Program-made: the position numbers and the translations under genes
The notes under the pieces: model-generated
Told to the model about the DNA's origin: nothing
Database searches by the model: none
What the model saw: the letters and a program-made list of their open reading frames with translations, nothing else
Part shown: positions 16,650 through 25,761 of the stretch, in pieces
How the letters are laid out: each line of letters begins with the position of its first letter
How positions within the stretch are numbered: the stretch's first letter is position 1
Source of the DNA: Larkinella insperata
Lineage (GTDB): Bacteria; Bacteroidota; Bacteroidia; Cytophagales; Spirosomataceae
Length of the DNA stretch: 64,000 nucleotides
Direction of reading: 5' to 3'
Assembly: GCF_026248825.1 (NCBI RefSeq)
Contig: NZ_CP110973.1
Span: 1,426,001-1,490,000, forward strand

Positions 16650-19600
16650 TTATTGCTTCAGCACTTTGATGACTTTCAAAACGCCTTCTTCGTTCTGAAT
16701 CCGGAGGAAATACAGACCCGTGGGCAGTTGCAGCGTTTTCACGTCGAGCGCTACCTGACGCCGGTTGTTTTCAACGGTATTTCCCTGCAGTTCCCACTGA
16801 CCACCGGCGGTGGATGTCAGCGAGAATTGATACGGCATGGCTTCCGATTGAGCGGGCAAGCTAACCGGCAGCGTCAGGTTGATAACCTCCCGAACCGGAT
16901 TCGGATACACCTGCCAGGCTTCACCGGCGGCTTCGGCATTTCCTGCCATCCGACCCCCGCCCGATACAAACGAGAACGTAACGTTTTTGGTAGTGATCAA
17001 CTCTCCGGTTCCGTTCGGTCCCGTAAAGGCCGCCAACCGAAGCACGTATTTCCCGGCTTCCGGCTTCATGCCGTTATCATCCCCGAATAAGCCATATGGC
17101 CCGTCGTTATCGACGTTGTTCTTTGACGATGTTCCCGTTAGTTCGAAGGCAATGCTGCCCACCGGCACGTTTGCGGTGGTGAACAGGTCCACGGCATTGG
17201 GCAGGTTGCGCACTCCAACGGCGTCGTTATCGTTCAGCGTTTGAATGACCTGACGCGAAGATTCATTTCCGGCTTTCATCAGTTGAACGGTCAGCTCGGG
17301 TTCGCGCACGGTCAGTTTGAACCGGATGCTGTGACTTTTCTGATCTTTCGTACTTTTCACCGTCACCGTGTATTCACCGGCTTTCTGGGGTTTGCCGCTC
17401 ACTTTCCGGTCGGCCGCGGTGAAGCCAATGCCTTCCGGCAGACCGGTCACGTCAAGCTGTGAACCCGCTCCTACCTCTTCCAGCGTCGTGCTGTACGACA
17501 CACCTTTGACAATAACCTGATCTTTGATGGGCGCATAACCATCCGCGCAAACCGTCGTGTAGCTGTACGTAACGACTTTCTGGCTTTGCCGGGCTTCAAG
17601 CACCAGCGTACTTCCCTCCCGCATGGTGAGGTCCAGCGTCTGCGTGGCTCCAGTGGTCCAGTCGGTTACGCCGGTCACCCGGTATTCAATCCGGGTTTTA
17701 TCCCCGCCCTTGGTCCGGAACGTAATTTTTCCGGTCTGGCAATTGTAATCGGGAGCCAGCACCGCTAGCGCAGAATCCGTCGGGGGGGTTGGTTCTGCCG
17801 GGGTTGGCGGGGTTTCAGGTGTAGTTGGGGGCGTGGTTGGCGTATCACCGTTGCAGCTCAGGGTTTTGGGCGACCCTTTGAGCAGGTAATCCGTACCCGC
17901 CACCCGACCCCAGATCGAATACGTCTGATTGTTCTTCAGCTCCTGGGGCGTATCCCAGCGGTAGCCGTGGCTGCCGTTGCCCTTATCGCTGTCTTTCAGG
18001 TCCTGGCGGAATAAGCTGGCTTCAATACGACCCACTACTCTGGCCGACGACAGGCTGCTGCCCACCAGAAACTCGATGGACACCGGCGTGTTGGGCGCAT
18101 CGCGGTTCCATACCCAACCCGCAATGCTCGAACAGTTGACCACATCCAGGAAACCTTCGTAGTTGCCGGTAAGGGGATTGGTGGGCGCGTTGGGTTCTGT
18201 TGGAGTAGCCGGAGTCGTTCCGTCTGTCACCGTCAATCTGACCTCAACACTGGTTTTTGCGCCCTGCTTATCGGTAGCCGTATACGTTAGCTTGTAGCTA
18301 CCGGTCGTTGCGATCGTTCCGGTAAATACCCGGCTGACACGGTCAAAATCCGTTCCCTTCGGCAAGCCGCTGACCGAATATGCTAACGTCTCTTTCTCCG
18401 GATCAGTAAACGCTGGTAGAACCGTTTCGAAGGCCTTATTTACCGTTACGGTCAATTCTATCACGTTCGGAACAACTGGTGGTTGATTGGTCTGAACCGG
18501 ATCGGTGGGTCTTCCGGGCGTGAGTGGCGCATCACCGTTGCAGCTCAGGGTCTTGGGCGACCCCTTCAGCAGGTAATCCGTACCCGCCACCCGACCCCAG
18601 ATCGAATACGTCTGGTTGTTCTTCAGCTCCTGGGGCGTATCCCAGCGGTAGCCGTGGCTGCCGTTGCCCTTGTCGCTGTCTTTCAGGTCCTGGCGGAACA
18701 GGTTGGCTTCAATACGACCCACTACTCTGGCCGACGACAGGCTGCTGCCCACCAGAAACTCGATGGACACCGGCGTGTTGGGCGCGTCGCGGTTCCATAC
18801 CCAGCCCGCAATGCTCGAACAGTTGACCACATCTAGAAACCCTTCGTAGCTGCCAGCGACAGGATTGGTGGGCGTTGTGGGTTCATTGGGAGCGTTTTCA
18901 ACCGACACGATAAAGTTAATCTCAACGCTGGTCTTAACGCCCTGATTATCCGTTGCCGTGTAGGTTAGTTTGTAGCTGCCTGTTGTTGCGACCGTTGCAG
19001 TTAATACCCGGCTGACACGATCAAAATCAGCTCCTTTCGGCAACCCACTCATCGTGTACGCCAAGGTGCCGTTCTCCGGATCGGTAAAAGCCGGCAAAGT
19101 CACTTGATACGCCGTGTTAACAGTCGTTGATAAGGTTGAAACTGTTGGGGCTACCGGCGGTTGGTTGGCCGGGACCGGATCGGTGGGTTTTCCGGGCGTG
19201 GATGGTGTATCACCGTTGCAACTCAGGGTCTTGGGCGACCCCTTCAGCAGGTAATCCGTACCCGCCACCCGGCCCCAAATCGAATACGTCTGATTGTTCT
19301 TCAGCTCCTGGGGCGTATCCCAGCGGTAGCCGTGGCTGCCGTTGCCCTTGTCGCTGTCTTTCAGGTCCTGGCGGAACAGGTTGGCTTCAATACGGCCCAC
19401 TACTCTGGCCGACGACAGGCTGCTGCCCACCAGAAACTCGATGGACACCGGCGTGTTGGGCGCGTCGCGGTTCCACACCCAGCCCGCAATGCTCGAACAG
19501 TTGACCACATCCAGGAAACCTTCGTAGCTGCCAGCGACAGGATTCGTTGAATTTGCTACGACAATGAGTCTGAAGCTCAATTCGCCCATTTCATTGCCTT

Positions 19601-22600
19601 TATCGTCCACCGCCTTGATGCTGAGCGTGGTAGTTCCCGTCTCGGTAGGAATTCCAGAAATGGTGCGGTTATCAGAATTGTAGGACAGTCCGGCGGGCAA
19701 ACCGCTCACCTTATACGTGATGCCGGCACCCGGGTTCAGCAAGGAATAGCTGTAGGATTGCCCGACAACAATCGTCTGGTCGTCCAGCGTGGACGACGGT
19801 GAACAGCTCGTTTTGTAGACATAGCTCACCTCGCGGTCGCCCTGGCGGGCCAGTAGGCGAAGTTCGGCGCCGTTCCGCTTGTCCAGGTCGATGGTGAACG
19901 CCGGATTGCTGGTCCAGTCGGCAACACCCTGAATCGAGTACGTGATGGTGCTGCCGTTACCGCCTTCGGTACGAATGGTCAGTTTACCCGTCTGGCAGCT
20001 AAAGGTCGGCGAAAGCATGGCCAGCGGTTTGGAGGTATTTTCCCGAATCGTCAGCACAAACCCATCTTCCACCTTGGCACCCCGCTCATCCGTAGCCGTC
20101 AGGGTAACCGTGGTCTCACCGGTTTTGGCGGCCGTACCGGATATGGCCCGGGTTTCTTTATCGTACCAGATTCCTTCGGGCAAAGCACTGACCGTAATCT
20201 GGTAGGGGGTTGAAGCCCGGAAGGTTTCAGCCGGAATTCTGAGAATAAAAAACTCCCCCACCCGGTACGACTGATCGCTCATCGGGTTGGCCACCACCGG
20301 CGGCTCGTATCCTTTGCAGGGCGATGTGTAGGAATATTTCACTTCCTTGCCGTCCTGCCGGGCCTGAATTTCAAACGTTGTTCCGTTGCGCAGCCAGGGC
20401 GCCACCGTGAAGGTAGTTTCCGTTGTCCAGTCTTCTACAATCCCGACGGCCCGAAACTCGATCTTGGAACCGTCTCCTCCGCTGGTCCGGAACTTGATTT
20501 CGCCGGTGTTGCAATCCATCGTGGGTTCCAGCAGCACCAGTTGGTCCGACGAACCGGCGTTCTTGATCGTTAGCCGGAATTCGGTGGTAACGCTGGCGCC
20601 TTTGTTGTCCGTGGCTTTTACTTTGACGGTAACGGTTGCCGCCTGCGTGGGCGTTCCGCTAATCTTCCGAATCTCCGACTCATACACAAATCCGTCAGGC
20701 AGGCCGTCCACCTCAATGCTGCGAATCTCCCCGTCCGGATCCGAGAACGTTTCCTTCGCCAGTGTGTAGCTGAAATTCTTGCCGATGGTAGCCGTCTGAG
20801 CCGGAATCGTTTTGCTGACAACGGGCGGGCGGTTGACGTCTTCCTGCTTGGTAACGGTCAGCTTGAAGCTGGTTGAAACGCTGGTCCCCTTGTCGTCGGT
20901 GGCTTTCAGGGTGATGGTTGAAACACCTTCGTTGGTGGGCTTGCCACTGATGAGCCGCTTATCGGCATTGTACGACAATCCGCCCGGCAAATCGGCCACC
21001 TCGATGCTGGCAATCCGGCCGTCGGGATCTTTGAACGTTCCATCCGGAATGGTGAAAGCGTAATCCAGGCCGACATTCGCCGTACGATCGTCAATCGGTT
21101 TTGCCACAACGGGAGCCTCGTTTGCGTTCTGCCCCAACACCTTGATCTGAAACTGCGTCGTTACCGGCGTATTCTTGTTATCAACGGCCTGAACCGCTAC
21201 CGTGATCGTTCCCGTTGCGTTGGGCGTTCCCGAAATGGTCACGCCGTTGGCCGAAAGCCCCAGCGCGGGCAGTCCGGAGGTAATTTCTACTTTGGTGATT
21301 GAACCGTCCGGGTCTTCAAACGTGCCCGAAGGAATGCTGTATTCAAACGGTCTTTCAACGTAAGCCGTCTGATTCGGAATGGGACGGCTCACGCGGGGGT
21401 CCTGGTTGGCGTTGTCTTCCAGCCAGTCCTCATCGATAACGATATTGACGGGCCGCCGACCGTTCTGGACGTACTGCCGCGACCATTGATCACTGGCGCG
21501 GTGTTCGGACTTGCCCACGTCGTCGCGGACCATAGCCGACAGCTTGTACGAAGTGTTGCTGGCTGGCTGAACCTGCGTAGCTGGCTGGCTGAGCAGGCCC
21601 CGGCTGACGACCCGCTGAATCACCTGGTTCAGTTTTTCGCGGGCATCCCAACCGCCAAAGTTGGCCAGTGTAACCAGTTGTGCCCCGTGTTCAAAGCTCT
21701 CCTCAACCTGCTCGTAGAACCGTTGAACGGATACGGTGGTGTGAAACAATCCGTCTACCTCATTGCAAACCCAGCCACCCGGCCGGACGTTGCTCCGTAC
21801 GATGTCCATCGAAAACCGGTGGTTGTAATCCGGACCGTCGTTGATCTTCACACCGTCCGCATTCTGGGCCAGATTCCGGAAGGCAAACGAGCCGCGCAGA
21901 CCGCTCTGGCGATCCCAAACGGAACCGTGCTGGTTGATCACCTGGATGGCCCCGTTTACTTCTTTGATTGTTCGGTTGGTTTCGTCCAAAAACCGCTTCA
22001 GCATCAGGTGACGAAATACGTACCAGTCTTCCCCCCAACGGCCTCGGTTAAACGAGATGTAGGGATCGGCCTGGTTGTAAGAGGGCGGGTTGACGGCTTC
22101 CCAGCGACTGAAGTCACTGCCCCAGCGTTTGTTCAGGTCTTCGAGCGAAAACCGTCCCTGTAACCACTGGCGAAAGCCCTGCTTCATCGGTTCGCCGTAA
22201 TCGAAGGGAATCGGATAGGAACCGTTGGGGCCTTCGTTGCGGGGCGAATATTCGGCTTCCTGAATGGGTGATACCGTAGCGGAAAAAAAGAGCAGCTGGT
22301 CCTGCTGCTGTAAATACTGGTAATGCTGCGTGGCCTGACGGACAAAATCCTTCGCCAGATCCAGAGTAGGCTGGTGGGCAAAACTGAATTGCACCCCGCC
22401 CGCGAAATTCATCCGAGCATTGTCAGCCCCCTTCATGGATTCTTCAGCGCTCCAAAAGCCGTCGAGCAGGTTGGGAGCGCGAGCTAACTGGATTCGGATG
22501 GCTACTTTCATGCCCATCCGCAGGGCGGTGTTGACGTGGGAATCGACGACCCGCCAGTTGGGAGCACTGTTACGGGTCGGATAAACCTGGTCCCAGTGTA

Positions 22601-22838
22601 CGGAGATCTCGGCTGCGTTACACCCCATGCGGGCCGCGTTTTCGATCCGTTCGTCGTCAATCCGGGGGTCCGTCTCGTAGTTGAATATCACGATGGCCAG
22701 ATACCGCTGCCCACCGGGAATTTTAGGCGCCACCGAATACGTTACCGACGGTTTTGCACCGGCAAGAGCCACAGACTGCGGTGCGATCAGTAGGAGAAAG
22801 AAGAGGCAGAATAACGTTGAGAGTAATGTTCTGATCAT
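16650..22838 (-). CDS. Giant modular secreted glycosidase-like protein with T9SS sorting domain
   Basis: 2062 residues from the ATG at 22838, which begins a signal peptide (M-I-R-T-L-L-S, hydrophobic core to about 25). Residues about 45-450 resemble a GH42-type (beta/alpha)8 glycosidase. Candidate acidic residues are in Q-E-A-E-Y-S and W-V-C-N-E-V-D-G. After it come about eight putative Ig/cadherin-like domains (D-P-D-G, L-P-x-G, I-S-G-x-P-T and A-T-D-x-x-G motifs). Interleaved are three modules of the L-x-P-x-x-x-C-x-T-G-x-I type and three near-identical ones containing G-W-V-W-N-R-D-A-P-N-T-P. The last 85 residues are a T9SS type A sorting domain (V-Y-P-N-P-V). It is probably a surface or secreted enzyme on a polysaccharide with binding modules. 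Family and substrate are uncertain. Confidence 0.85.
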   Translation of the reverse strand: MIRTLLSTLFCLFFLLLIAPQSVALAGAKPSVTYSVAPKIPGGQRYLAIVIFNYETDPRIDDERIENAARMGCNAAEISVHWDQVYPTRNSAPNWRVVDSHVNTALRMGMKVAIRIQLARAPNLLDGFWSAEESMKGADNARMNFAGGVQFSFAHQPTLDLAKDFVRQATQHYQYLQQQDQLLFFSATVSPIQEAEYSPRNEGPNGSYPIPFDYGEPMKQGFRQWLQGRFSLEDLNKRWGSDFSRWEAVNPPSYNQADPYISFNRGRWGEDWYVFRHLMLKRFLDETNRTIKEVNGAIQVINQHGSVWDRQSGLRGSFAFRNLAQNADGVKINDGPDYNHRFSMDIVRSNVRPGGWVCNEVDGLFHTTVSVQRFYEQVEESFEHGAQLVTLANFGGWDAREKLNQVIQRVVSRGLLSQPATQVQPASNTSYKLSAMVRDDVGKSEHRASDQWSRQYVQNGRRPVNIVIDEDWLEDNANQDPRVSRPIPNQTAYVERPFEYSIPSGTFEDPDGSITKVEITSGLPALGLSANGVTISGTPNATGTITVAVQAVDNKNTPVTTQFQIKVLGQNANEAPVVAKPIDDRTANVGLDYAFTIPDGTFKDPDGRIASIEVADLPGGLSYNADKRLISGKPTNEGVSTITLKATDDKGTSVSTSFKLTVTKQEDVNRPPVVSKTIPAQTATIGKNFSYTLAKETFSDPDGEIRSIEVDGLPDGFVYESEIRKISGTPTQAATVTVKVKATDNKGASVTTEFRLTIKNAGSSDQLVLLEPTMDCNTGEIKFRTSGGDGSKIEFRAVGIVEDWTTETTFTVAPWLRNGTTFEIQARQDGKEVKYSYTSPCKGYEPPVVANPMSDQSYRVGEFFILRIPAETFRASTPYQITVSALPEGIWYDKETRAISGTAAKTGETTVTLTATDERGAKVEDGFVLTIRENTSKPLAMLSPTFSCQTGKLTIRTEGGNGSTITYSIQGVADWTSNPAFTIDLDKRNGAELRLLARQGDREVSYVYKTSCSPSSTLDDQTIVVGQSYSYSLLNPGAGITYKVSGLPAGLSYNSDNRTISGIPTETGTTTLSIKAVDDKGNEMGELSFRLIVVANSTNPVAGSYEGFLDVVNCSSIAGWVWNRDAPNTPVSIEFLVGSSLSSARVVGRIEANLFRQDLKDSDKGNGSHGYRWDTPQELKNNQTYSIWGRVAGTDYLLKGSPKTLSCNGDTPSTPGKPTDPVPANQPPVAPTVSTLSTTVNTAYQVTLPAFTDPENGTLAYTMSGLPKGADFDRVSRVLTATVATTGSYKLTYTATDNQGVKTSVEINFIVSVENAPNEPTTPTNPVAGSYEGFLDVVNCSSIAGWVWNRDAPNTPVSIEFLVGSSLSSARVVGRIEANLFRQDLKDSDKGNGSHGYRWDTPQELKNNQTYSIWGRVAGTDYLLKGSPKTLSCNGDAPLTPGRPTDPVQTNQPPVVPNVIELTVTVNKAFETVLPAFTDPEKETLAYSVSGLPKGTDFDRVSRVFTGTIATTGSYKLTYTATDKQGAKTSVEVRLTVTDGTTPATPTEPNAPTNPLTGNYEGFLDVVNCSSIAGWVWNRDAPNTPVSIEFLVGSSLSSARVVGRIEASLFRQDLKDSDKGNGSHGYRWDTPQELKNNQTYSIWGRVAGTDYLLKGSPKTLSCNGDTPTTPPTTPETPPTPAEPTPPTDSALAVLAPDYNCQTGKITFRTKGGDKTRIEYRVTGVTDWTTGATQTLDLTMREGSTLVLEARQSQKVVTYSYTTVCADGYAPIKDQVIVKGVSYSTTLEEVGAGSQLDVTGLPEGIGFTAADRKVSGKPQKAGEYTVTVKSTKDQKSHSIRFKLTVREPELTVQLMKAGNESSRQVIQTLNDNDAVGVRNLPNAVDLFTTANVPVGSIAFELTGTSSKNNVDNDGPYGLFGDDNGMKPEAGKYVLRLAAFTGPNGTGELITTKNVTFSFVSGGGRMAGNAEAAGEAWQVYPNPVREVINLTLPVSLPAQSEAMPYQFSLTSTAGGQWELQGNTVENNRRQVALDVKTLQLPTGLYFLRIQNEEGVLKVIKVLKQ
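17843..18165 (-). repeat. Internal module copy 3 of the giant protein
   Basis: About 323 bases encoding a roughly 105-residue module from Y-E-G-F-L-D-V-V-N-C to L-S-C-N-G. It is nearly identical at DNA level to the copies at 18531-18854 and 19209-19541. It has one residue change (A-S-L-F for A-N-L-F). Confidence 0.9.
18531..18854 (-). repeat. Internal module copy 2 of the giant protein
   Basis: Second near-identical copy. It starts 688 bases from the third copy and 678 from the first. The Ig-like domains between copies are also related (D-F-D-R-V-S-R-V shared), so the duplicated unit is about 680 bases. Confidence 0.9.
19209..19541 (-). repeat. Internal module copy 1 of the giant protein
   Basis: First copy in protein order. 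The DNA match with copy 2 extends a few codons past the module (into the linker V-A-G-S), consistent with recent duplication or gene conversion. Confidence 0.9.
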
Positions 22839-23333
22839 CAGTGCAAAGGCTAAATTGAACTTACGCACAGCTTGATGAAGCACACAAAATCCTTGCACGC
22901 GTAGAGACCGTCCGCGCGCAATTTGTCTTGTGGTACTCACTCAAAGCTCATTTCGGTTTATTGAATTCGCAACGGAATGAGTTCCGCCCGAATTGACCGA
23001 TTGGTAAGGTTGGCAGCAATTACCCCGTCGAGTAACTGCTAGTATTCGGTTTCGCACGTTTTGTGGACAAAAATCATTCCAATATATGATGCTCCTGGAA
23101 TGAAAAGTAGTTTGAAACCAATCGGGGTACTGTCGTCACCGGATAAATGAATAAATGTAATTTTTACAATCCATAGAATTCGGTTTTGTACTGTTTATTT
23201 GTCAGACACGGCTATCTTAACTAAATGCACTAGCGAAGAATGTTGGAAAATATTGTGCAGATGTTTACATAATTTACTAACCGGCAACAAAAAGCGGTAA
23301 TAATTCAATGAAATATCGGGAAAAATCAGTATA
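22839..23333. other. Intergenic region between the giant gene and the GT4 gene
   Basis: 495 bases with many A/T runs. It should contain the promoter of the giant gene (minus strand), but I find no clear TAnnTTTG. A weak inverted pair CATTCCA/TGGAATG is at 23075-23102. An open frame at 23195-23383 has no gene-like features. No RNA gene is recognised. Confidence 0.6.
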
Positions 23334-24443
23334 TCAAAGGCGCAGTATAGCCGATTCCCAGCGTTTGGTCTGGATTCCGGCATCGAACTGATGACTCTTT
23401 TCCATGAGGATGTTCTCCTGATAAGCTCCCGGATTCTGCATCACTTTTACCATGCCTCTGCGGAACTCTTCGGGGGTTGGATAATTGATCAGTTCGCCCA
23501 TTTCCGGACTGATAAATTCCCTGGCTCCCCCGGCGTTCGGCGCGACCAGCGGCTTCCCGAGCGAAGCCGCTTCGGTCATGATCTTCCCAAACGGTTCTTC
23601 CCGGGACGTCATCACCAGCCCGTCCGCCAGTTGCAGATAGTTGTAATAATCGTCGGTTTGCACATCAACGAAGCTTACGTTGGGCAGGTTGAGCGCTTTG
23701 ACCTGGCTATCGACCAGGTAGTTCAGGCCGGTGGGTTTGGAGTTGCCCATCCAGATAAAATGACAATTTTGATCGGCCAGCGCCTGGGCAATGAACGGAA
23801 ACAGATCCACGCCTTTGCGGTAAATGCGCGTGCCGACCATCGTCCAGACAAACGCACCCGGTTTGATTTTCAATTGTTTGCGCAGTGCTTCCACCCGCTG
23901 GCCGGAAAGGTTCTTGCGGTTTAAATCGACTACAGGATAGAGCAAAGCCGTCTTTTTGGCCCCCATTACGGTGGCCAGCTCACAGATTTGCCCGGTAACG
24001 CCAATAACCAGATCCGAATACGTCATGGCGTGCGCCATCTCCTGATACCCGATGGACTCAAAGGACGAATGCAGCTCGTGGATGTGCGAAATCGTTCGAA
24101 CGCCCATCTGCTCGGCCAGTGACGACAGCGGAAACATCAGCACCGTATTCAGGTACCAATAATCGGCCTGATACCGTTCCTGAATCCGCCGGATGTTATT
24201 CTGATACACCTCTACACCCATCGCATTGGCCACCTTGGAATAGATCCGCTGGAGCCGTCCGCGATCAAACGGCGAGGTAAACAGCGGTATGTCCGTGGGC
24301 AATTGCTTCGTCAACGGCCCCTGCTGCTCGCTGTACAAAGCCGCGCGCAACTGGCTCCGGTCGAAATTTTGCAGGTAGGTCCACAACACCACTTCGGAGC
24401 CGGTAAACGAGCCATACGGCGTAAAAAATAAGATTTTTTTCAT
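23334..24443 (-). CDS. Glycosyltransferase family 4 (GT-B fold)
   Basis: 369 residues from the ATG at 24443 (M-K-K-I-L-F-F-T-P-Y-G-S-F-T-G-S-E); upstream residues in the longer frame are not conserved in style. The N-terminal half begins with the beta-alpha unit of GT4 enzymes. The C-terminal half has the nucleotide-sugar site E-E-P-F-G-K-I-M-T-E-A (E-x7-E) and G-A-R-E-F-I, with V-G-T-R-I-Y-R-K-G-V-D before it. It should transfer a sugar from an NDP-sugar to a glycan or lipid on the cytoplasmic side. Donor and acceptor are unknown. It stands alone on the minus strand between long gaps, apart from the glycan cluster at 28-35 kb. Confidence 0.88.
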   Translation of the reverse strand: MKKILFFTPYGSFTGSEVVLWTYLQNFDRSQLRAALYSEQQGPLTKQLPTDIPLFTSPFDRGRLQRIYSKVANAMGVEVYQNNIRRIQERYQADYWYLNTVLMFPLSSLAEQMGVRTISHIHELHSSFESIGYQEMAHAMTYSDLVIGVTGQICELATVMGAKKTALLYPVVDLNRKNLSGQRVEALRKQLKIKPGAFVWTMVGTRIYRKGVDLFPFIAQALADQNCHFIWMGNSKPTGLNYLVDSQVKALNLPNVSFVDVQTDDYYNYLQLADGLVMTSREEPFGKIMTEAASLGKPLVAPNAGGAREFISPEMGELINYPTPEEFRRGMVKVMQNPGAYQENILMEKSHQFDAGIQTKRWESAILRL

Positions 24444-24687
24444 GGATAGAAACAGACTTCGGCTGCGAATATCCACCGAAATGCGCAGAGTACCGTTATA
24501 CCAATTGAAATTTGCCCCCGTCAACGGCAAACCGGAAGGGCCGACAATTTGTTACCCGAACGATTGGCAATTCAATTGTATATTGCGGCTTCGTTGGCTT
24601 AACGGTTTCCTTTTACGGTTTCCCGCCCTGCATACTCACCGCTGACAGATCATCGAATACAGAATCGCTCCGGCGATTATTGGAATT

Positions 24688-25761
24688 ATGGCAAATCGTT
24701 ATTTTCTGAAAATAAAAGAAGTTATCCGGCAAACTCCCGATGCCGTTACGATTCATTTCTGGCACCCCATCAATGAAGTTATCCGGTACCAGCCCGGCCA
24801 GTATCTGACGTTTATTTTACCCATCGACGGCCAGAAGGTGCGCCGGTCGTATTCCATGTCCAGTTCCCCGCACACCGATGTGTCGCTGGCCGTTACGGTC
24901 AAGCGATTGCCGGGGGGGGCGGCTTCCAACTACCTTTGCGACAACGCCAAACCCGGCGACGTTCTCGAAACGCTCGAACCGCTGGGCACGTTTGTCCCGA
25001 AACTAGACCCCGGAAAGGAGCGCCGGATCGTGCTGATCGGGGCCGGAAGCGGCATTACGCCCCTGATCTCCATGATCAAGTCCATTCTGTACGTGGAGCC
25101 CCGGACGAAACTCTGGCTGCTGTACGGTAACCGGACCCAGGAATCAACGCTTTTTGGCAAGGAGTTGGACGAACTGGCCCGGCAGTCGGGCGGACGGCTC
25201 CGGATCACGTCCATGCTGAGTCAACCGGAAGCGGACTGGACCGGACTGGAAGGACGCCTGAATCAGTCAACTATTTTGAAAATTCTGGAAGAATTGCCGG
25301 TTGACGAACTCCGGCAGGCCGACTACTACATCTGCGGTCCGGACGGTTTGATGGACGAAGCCCGCGGGGCGCTCCGCATTCTGAACGTACCGAACGATCA
25401 GGTCCATAAAGAAAGCTTTGCCACGGCGGCTTCGCAGGAAACCCACGGTGAGGTCGTTGAAGAAGAAGCGGCTCCTTCGGCATCGTCAACTCCGGAGGTA
25501 ACCATTCTGTACGAAGGCAGTGAATACAAATTTACCGTTGAGCCGCACCAGACCATCCTGGAAGCCGCCCTCGAACTGGACATCGACCTGCCTTATTCGT
25601 GTCAGGCCGGTATGTGTACGGCCTGCATGGGGCGTTGCCTGTCGGGGAAAGTGCACCTGGACGAAGAAGACGGTTTGGCCGAATCGGAATTACAGGCCGG
25701 TTACATCCTGACCTGTGTAGCACACCCCTTAACCAGTGATGTCGTAATCGAAATCGAATAA
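24688..25761 (+). CDS. PaaE/ferredoxin-NADP reductase-like flavoprotein with C-terminal 2Fe-2S domain
   Basis: 357 residues. An FAD-binding domain (about 5-105; R-R-S-Y-S-M-S-S near residue 53) is followed by an NAD(P)-binding domain (I-G-A-G-S-G-I-T-P-L near 119, Y-I-C-G-P-D-G near 216). A plant-type ferredoxin domain comes last (about 270-357; C-x4-C-x2-C then a distal Cys). This order matches PaaE, the reductase of phenylacetyl-CoA epoxidase, and related electron-transfer reductases. No paaABCD genes are nearby, so it may serve another oxygenase or desaturase, possibly the fatty acid desaturase at 59 kb; that is speculative. Its stop codon overlaps the next start by one base (TAATG), so the two are translationally coupled. 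Confidence 0.85.
   Translation: MANRYFLKIKEVIRQTPDAVTIHFWHPINEVIRYQPGQYLTFILPIDGQKVRRSYSMSSSPHTDVSLAVTVKRLPGGAASNYLCDNAKPGDVLETLEPLGTFVPKLDPGKERRIVLIGAGSGITPLISMIKSILYVEPRTKLWLLYGNRTQESTLFGKELDELARQSGGRLRITSMLSQPEADWTGLEGRLNQSTILKILEELPVDELRQADYYICGPDGLMDEARGALRILNVPNDQVHKESFATAASQETHGEVVEEEAAPSASSTPEVTILYEGSEYKFTVEPHQTILEAALELDIDLPYSCQAGMCTACMGRCLSGKVHLDEEDGLAESELQAGYILTCVAHPLTSDVVIEIE

Noticed and set aside
23195..23383. 62-codon minus-strand open frame after the GT4 gene
   Set aside because: A/T-rich, overlaps the end of the GT4 gene, no motif.
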